Positions 5,895-6,063 of a stretch of DNA of 6,063 bases are shown here, one piece after another (the first letter of the stretch is position 1; the number at the start of each line of letters is the position of its first letter). A model generated the notes under the pieces. The model was not told the origin of the DNA, made no database searches, and worked only from the letters and a program-made list of their open reading frames with translations. The translations under genes and the position numbers were made by a program. This stretch comes from CAZFHZ01 sp964519015 (GTDB lineage Bacteria; Blakebacterota; Blakebacteria; Blakebacterales; CAYUVJ01), in the NCBI GenBank assembly GCA_964519015.1, contig CAZFHZ010000164.1, forward strand, positions 1 to 6,063. The letters are read 5' to 3'.

Positions 5895-6063
5895 TTGGCG
5901 GAGCGCTGGTACTCGGTCGGCGAGATCGCGACGCATCTGGGTGTGGTCCGAGAGACGGTCTACCGCTGGATCGACCGGAAGGGATTACCGGCTCACCGCA
6001 TCGGCAAATTCTGGAAGTTCAAGGTTCCGGAAGTGGACATGTGGGCCAGGTCGGAACAGCAAC
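5895..6063 (+). CDS. Excisionase/MerR-like helix-turn-helix DNA-binding protein, 3' end missing
   Basis: Fifty-six codons are visible before the window ends. The sequence is the excisionase-type HTH_17 fold: WYSVGEIATHLGVVRETVYRW (residues 5-25, the helix-turn-helix with recognition helix RETVYRWI), then GLPAHRIGKFWKF (30-42, the wing), then VPEVDMW (44-50). Family members bind DNA as small regulators, as phage or integrative-element excision factors, or as the N-terminal domain of larger proteins. Proteins like this are often found as the first small gene before DNA methyltransferase or restriction genes, but nothing after codon 56 can be seen. The TTG start is supported by GGAGGG four bases upstream and by an in-frame stop at 5880. 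The rare start codon would keep expression low despite a strong promoter. It is divergent from the ATPase gene and a natural candidate to bind the repeats between them. Confidence 0.85.
   Translation, partial: MAERWYSVGEIATHLGVVRETVYRWIDRKGLPAHRIGKFWKFKVPEVDMWARSEQQ

Noticed and set aside
5718..5936. A 72-codon minus-strand open frame in the gap
   Set aside because: It runs across the excisionase-like gene's promoter and start, with no ribosome site or recognisable domain.

Overview
The window is GC-rich, densely coded bacterial DNA. The two intergenic promoters match the sigma-70 consensus with 17-base spacers and the Shine-Dalgarno sites are GGAGG-like. I infer a proteobacterium-like host, perhaps a gammaproteobacterium, but nothing here fixes the genus. 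There are no rRNA or tRNA genes, no CRISPR array and no transposase. The gene content looks like an accessory island: an orphan ParA-type ATPase, two proteins of poorly known families, a stand-alone ATPase of the archaeal-ATPase/DUF234 type, and the start of an excisionase-like DNA-binding protein.

Layout. Positions 1-961 (+) hold the 3' part of a ParA-family ATPase, cut by the window edge inside its Walker A loop. Fifty bases later, 1012-2496 (+) encodes a 494-residue helical-repeat protein. It matches the C-terminal part of SWIM zinc-finger proteins but has no SWIM finger. It is followed with almost no gap by 2520-4049 (+), a plasmid pRiA4b ORF-3-like protein with a long C-terminal extension. 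These three genes probably form one transcription unit. At 4049-4143 they converge on 4143-5597 (-), a P-loop ATPase fused to a DUF234 nuclease-like domain. The domain's E-x-K position reads A-V-K, so it may be catalytically dead.

The 297-base gap at 5598-5894 is the most structured part of the window and separates two divergent genes. On the minus strand, a strong promoter drives the ATPase and overlaps an array of three palindrome-like sites centred exactly 16 bases apart. On the plus strand, another strong promoter (TTGACA-17-TACTAT) drives the excisionase-like gene, which starts with TTG at 5895 and runs off the right edge. A perfect 10-base inverted repeat abuts its -35 box, and an imperfect 15/16-base direct repeat brackets the promoter.

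How they may work together is inference. The left three genes look like an accessory operon of unknown role. The right pair looks like a divergently transcribed, locally repressed module whose plus-strand genes continue beyond the window. No known defence or mobility system can be named from this sequence alone.
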